A stretch of DNA of 64,000 bases from Bradyrhizobium mercantei. GTDB lineage: Bacteria; Pseudomonadota; Alphaproteobacteria; Rhizobiales; Xanthobacteraceae. The position numbers and the translations under genes were made by a program. The notes below the pieces were generated by a model. That model ran no database searches. It was not told the DNA's origin and worked only from the letters and a program-made list of their open reading frames with translations. The DNA lies in the NCBI RefSeq assembly GCF_001982635.1, contig NZ_MKFI01000006.1:417113-481112 (forward strand), read 5' to 3'. How positions within the stretch are numbered: the stretch's first letter is position 1; each line of letters starts with the position of its first letter. Of this stretch, positions 62,842 to 64,000 are shown piece after piece.

Positions 62842-63402
62842 TTGGCCAGGACCTCTGCAAGCCAGCCTCCAGCGCGGCCGCGCAGCGCCGTGGAAGCGGA
62901 CCCGCGCGACGATGCCGCGGCGGCGAAGAAGCGCCTCGATCTCTTTCATTTCATGCCGTTCCGCCTGAACCGGCTGGCGGCCGAGGTGTCCTCGGCGCTG
63001 TCGAGCGAATATCAGGCGCGCTACGGCCTCGACATTCCGGAATGGCGCGTGCTCGCAACACTCGGCTTCCGCAGCGATCCCTGCAGCGCGCAATACATCG
63101 CACACTGCACCCGCACGCATAAATCGACCATCAGCCGCGCGGTATCGGCCTTGATGGAGCGCGAGATCGTCGAGCGCGTCGAGAACGCCGACGACCGCCG
63201 CGAATTCCGCCTGCAACTGACCAAAAAGGGCCAGGCACTGTACGAAGAGCTGATCCCGCGCCTGCTGCGCAAGGAGCAGGAGATCCTGTCCTGCCTCTCC
63301 GCGCAGGAACGCCGCGACCTCGGCCGCCTGCTCGGCAAGGTCGAAAGCAGCCTCGAGCTGGTGCAGACCAGCGAAGAGGCCGACGCCAAGGACGTGTATT
63401 AG
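62842..63402 (+). CDS. MarR-family transcriptional regulator
   Basis: The protein has 186 residues from a TTG at 62842 with GGAGGA at 62832-62837; other starts are an upstream TTG at 62830 or a Met 41 codons later. The MarR core shows the wing HTH (IAHCTRTHKSTISRAVSALM, then EREIVERVENADDRREFRLQ, followed by LTKKG). An N-terminal Ala/Pro-rich extension of about 40 residues is unusual. The divergent position makes it the likely repressor of the hydroxylase-hmgA-fahA operon, with homogentisate or a related aromatic acid as inducer. Confidence 0.9.
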   Translation: MARTSASQPPARPRSAVEADPRDDAAAAKKRLDLFHFMPFRLNRLAAEVSSALSSEYQARYGLDIPEWRVLATLGFRSDPCSAQYIAHCTRTHKSTISRAVSALMEREIVERVENADDRREFRLQLTKKGQALYEELIPRLLRKEQEILSCLSAQERRDLGRLLGKVESSLELVQTSEEADAKDVY

Positions 63403-63499
63403 GGCCACTCAACCCGTCATCCCCGCGCAAAGGCTTCGCCTTGTCGCTGGAGGAGCGCCAACGGGTCCGCGCCAAGCGCGGCCCGATGACAGGCTCCGC

Positions 63500-63551
63500 G
63501 CGTCTCGAAGGATGCACGGCCCGGCTGGTGGCCGTCGACCCTTCGAGACGC
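63500..63551. repeat. inverted repeat GCGTCTCGAAGG...CCTTCGAGACGC
   Basis: Perfect 12-bp arms separated by about 28 bp. It is part of a longer mosaic (63417-63585) of short palindromic pieces that includes GATGACAGGCTCCGCG, also found inside the repeat at 56973. Confidence 0.75.
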
Positions 63552-63609
63552 GCGCAAGTGCGCGCTCCTCAGGGTGACGGTGATGGAATTTTGCGCGCAG
63601 TCCCTCCAC

Positions 63610-63695
63610 CGTCATTGCGAGCGAAGCGAAGCAATCCATGCATGCAAGCATGCGGACCGATGGATTGCTTCGTCGCTGCGCTCCTCGCAATGACG
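63610..63695. repeat. palindromic intergenic repeat (GTCATTGCGAGGAGC family), copy 4
   Basis: CGTCATTGCGAGCGAAGCGA on the left pairs with GCTGCGCTCCTCGCAATGAC on the right, enclosing inverted GAAGCAATCCAT units around a small CATGCAAGCATG dyad. It lies next to the 12-bp inverted repeat and precedes the partial dehydrogenase gene end. Confidence 0.85.
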
Positions 63696-63701
63696 GAGCC
63701 G

Positions 63702-64000
63702 TCACGCTCCCTCGATATGCTTCGCGATGACCGGGAAATAATTATCCTTCGATCCCTTGTCGATCGCCTCCTGCAGCACCGTGCCGATCAGCTCAGCGCC
63801 GCGGATCCTGATGCCGGCGTCGGCGGCGAGTTCCAGTGCGTAGGACAAATCCTTCAGCGCATATTCGGTCGAGAAGGCGCGCTCCGGAAACACGCCCGGC
63901 ACGATCGCCTTCATGCCGTGGTTACGCAGCGCAAAGCTGTCGGCTGAGCCCTTCGACAGCGTCTCCAGCAGCAATTTTGGATCGACGCCATTGTGCTTCG
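63702..64000 (-). CDS. 3-hydroxyisobutyrate dehydrogenase family oxidoreductase, C-terminal part
   Basis: Only the last 98 codons are in the window, open to the right edge. They show the helical NAD-binding_11 domain of beta-hydroxyacid dehydrogenases: LLETLSKGSADSFALRNHGM, FSTEYALKDLSYALELAADA and GTVLQEAIDKGSKDNYFPVI. The catalytic Lys is probably in YALKDL. Substrate and N-terminal GxGxxG domain are outside the window. It ends at the TGA complementary to 63702-63704. Confidence 0.85.
   Translation of the reverse strand, partial: KHNGVDPKLLLETLSKGSADSFALRNHGMKAIVPGVFPERAFSTEYALKDLSYALELAADAGIRIRGAELIGTVLQEAIDKGSKDNYFPVIAKHIEGA

Overview
The window looks like chromosome of a Bradyrhizobium-type alphaproteobacterium (Nitrobacteraceae). 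The evidence is high GC with strong third-position GC, an Lrp-controlled ACC deaminase gene, form II coxSLM genes, a MinCDE operon preceded by a perfect TTAA-N7-TTAA (CtrA-type) site, and palindromic intergenic repeats of the kind common in this group. I see no rRNA, CRISPR array, insertion sequence, prophage or plasmid functions. There is one tRNA gene, tRNA-Ser(GGA).

Layout, 1-32 kb: an incomplete membrane protein; a DUF2235 hydrolase; a three-subunit molybdenum hydroxylase (Mo subunit, 2Fe-2S subunit, tri-heme cytochrome c); recQ; an MFS exporter; a Baeyer-Villiger-type monooxygenase; a metallophosphoesterase; acdS/acdR; a serine hydrolase; an SBP56 methanethiol oxidase with a co-transcribed membrane protein; a LysM protein; a cytochrome c; a sirtuin; minCDE; a TetR regulator; an isolated pstS with a Pho box; then dctA-lysR-Bug binding protein facing a NicC-like hydroxylase, a carboxymuconolactone decarboxylase-like protein and an alpha/beta hydrolase.

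Layout, 32-49 kb: a secreted phosphodiesterase/phosphatase, tRNA-Ser, a trehalose operon (MFS-otsB-otsA), a chemoreceptor, and then the most interesting block. That block holds a FIST protein overlapping a NahK-like hybrid kinase, converging on two NarL-type response regulators. The regulators lie downstream of a PQQ alcohol dehydrogenase carrying the lanthanide-type Asp pair and a XoxJ-like binding domain fused to a XoxG-like cytochrome c. It resembles the NosP/NahK and exa regulatory neighbourhood of Pseudomonas, rearranged around a probable rare-earth enzyme.

Layout, 49-64 kb: form II coxSLM, an acyl-CoA racemase/CoA-transferase, then tyrosine/homogentisate catabolism. This consists of hppD with a divergent Lrp regulator, and a five-gene operon (aromatic hydroxylase, DUF2783 protein, metallo-beta-lactamase-like protein, hmgA, fahA) divergent from a MarR regulator. 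The window ends inside a 3-hydroxyisobutyrate dehydrogenase-like gene.

Several regulator genes sit beside perfect or near-perfect inverted repeats (AcdR, the hppD-linked Lrp protein, TetR, MarR), which makes this a useful stretch for predicting local operators.
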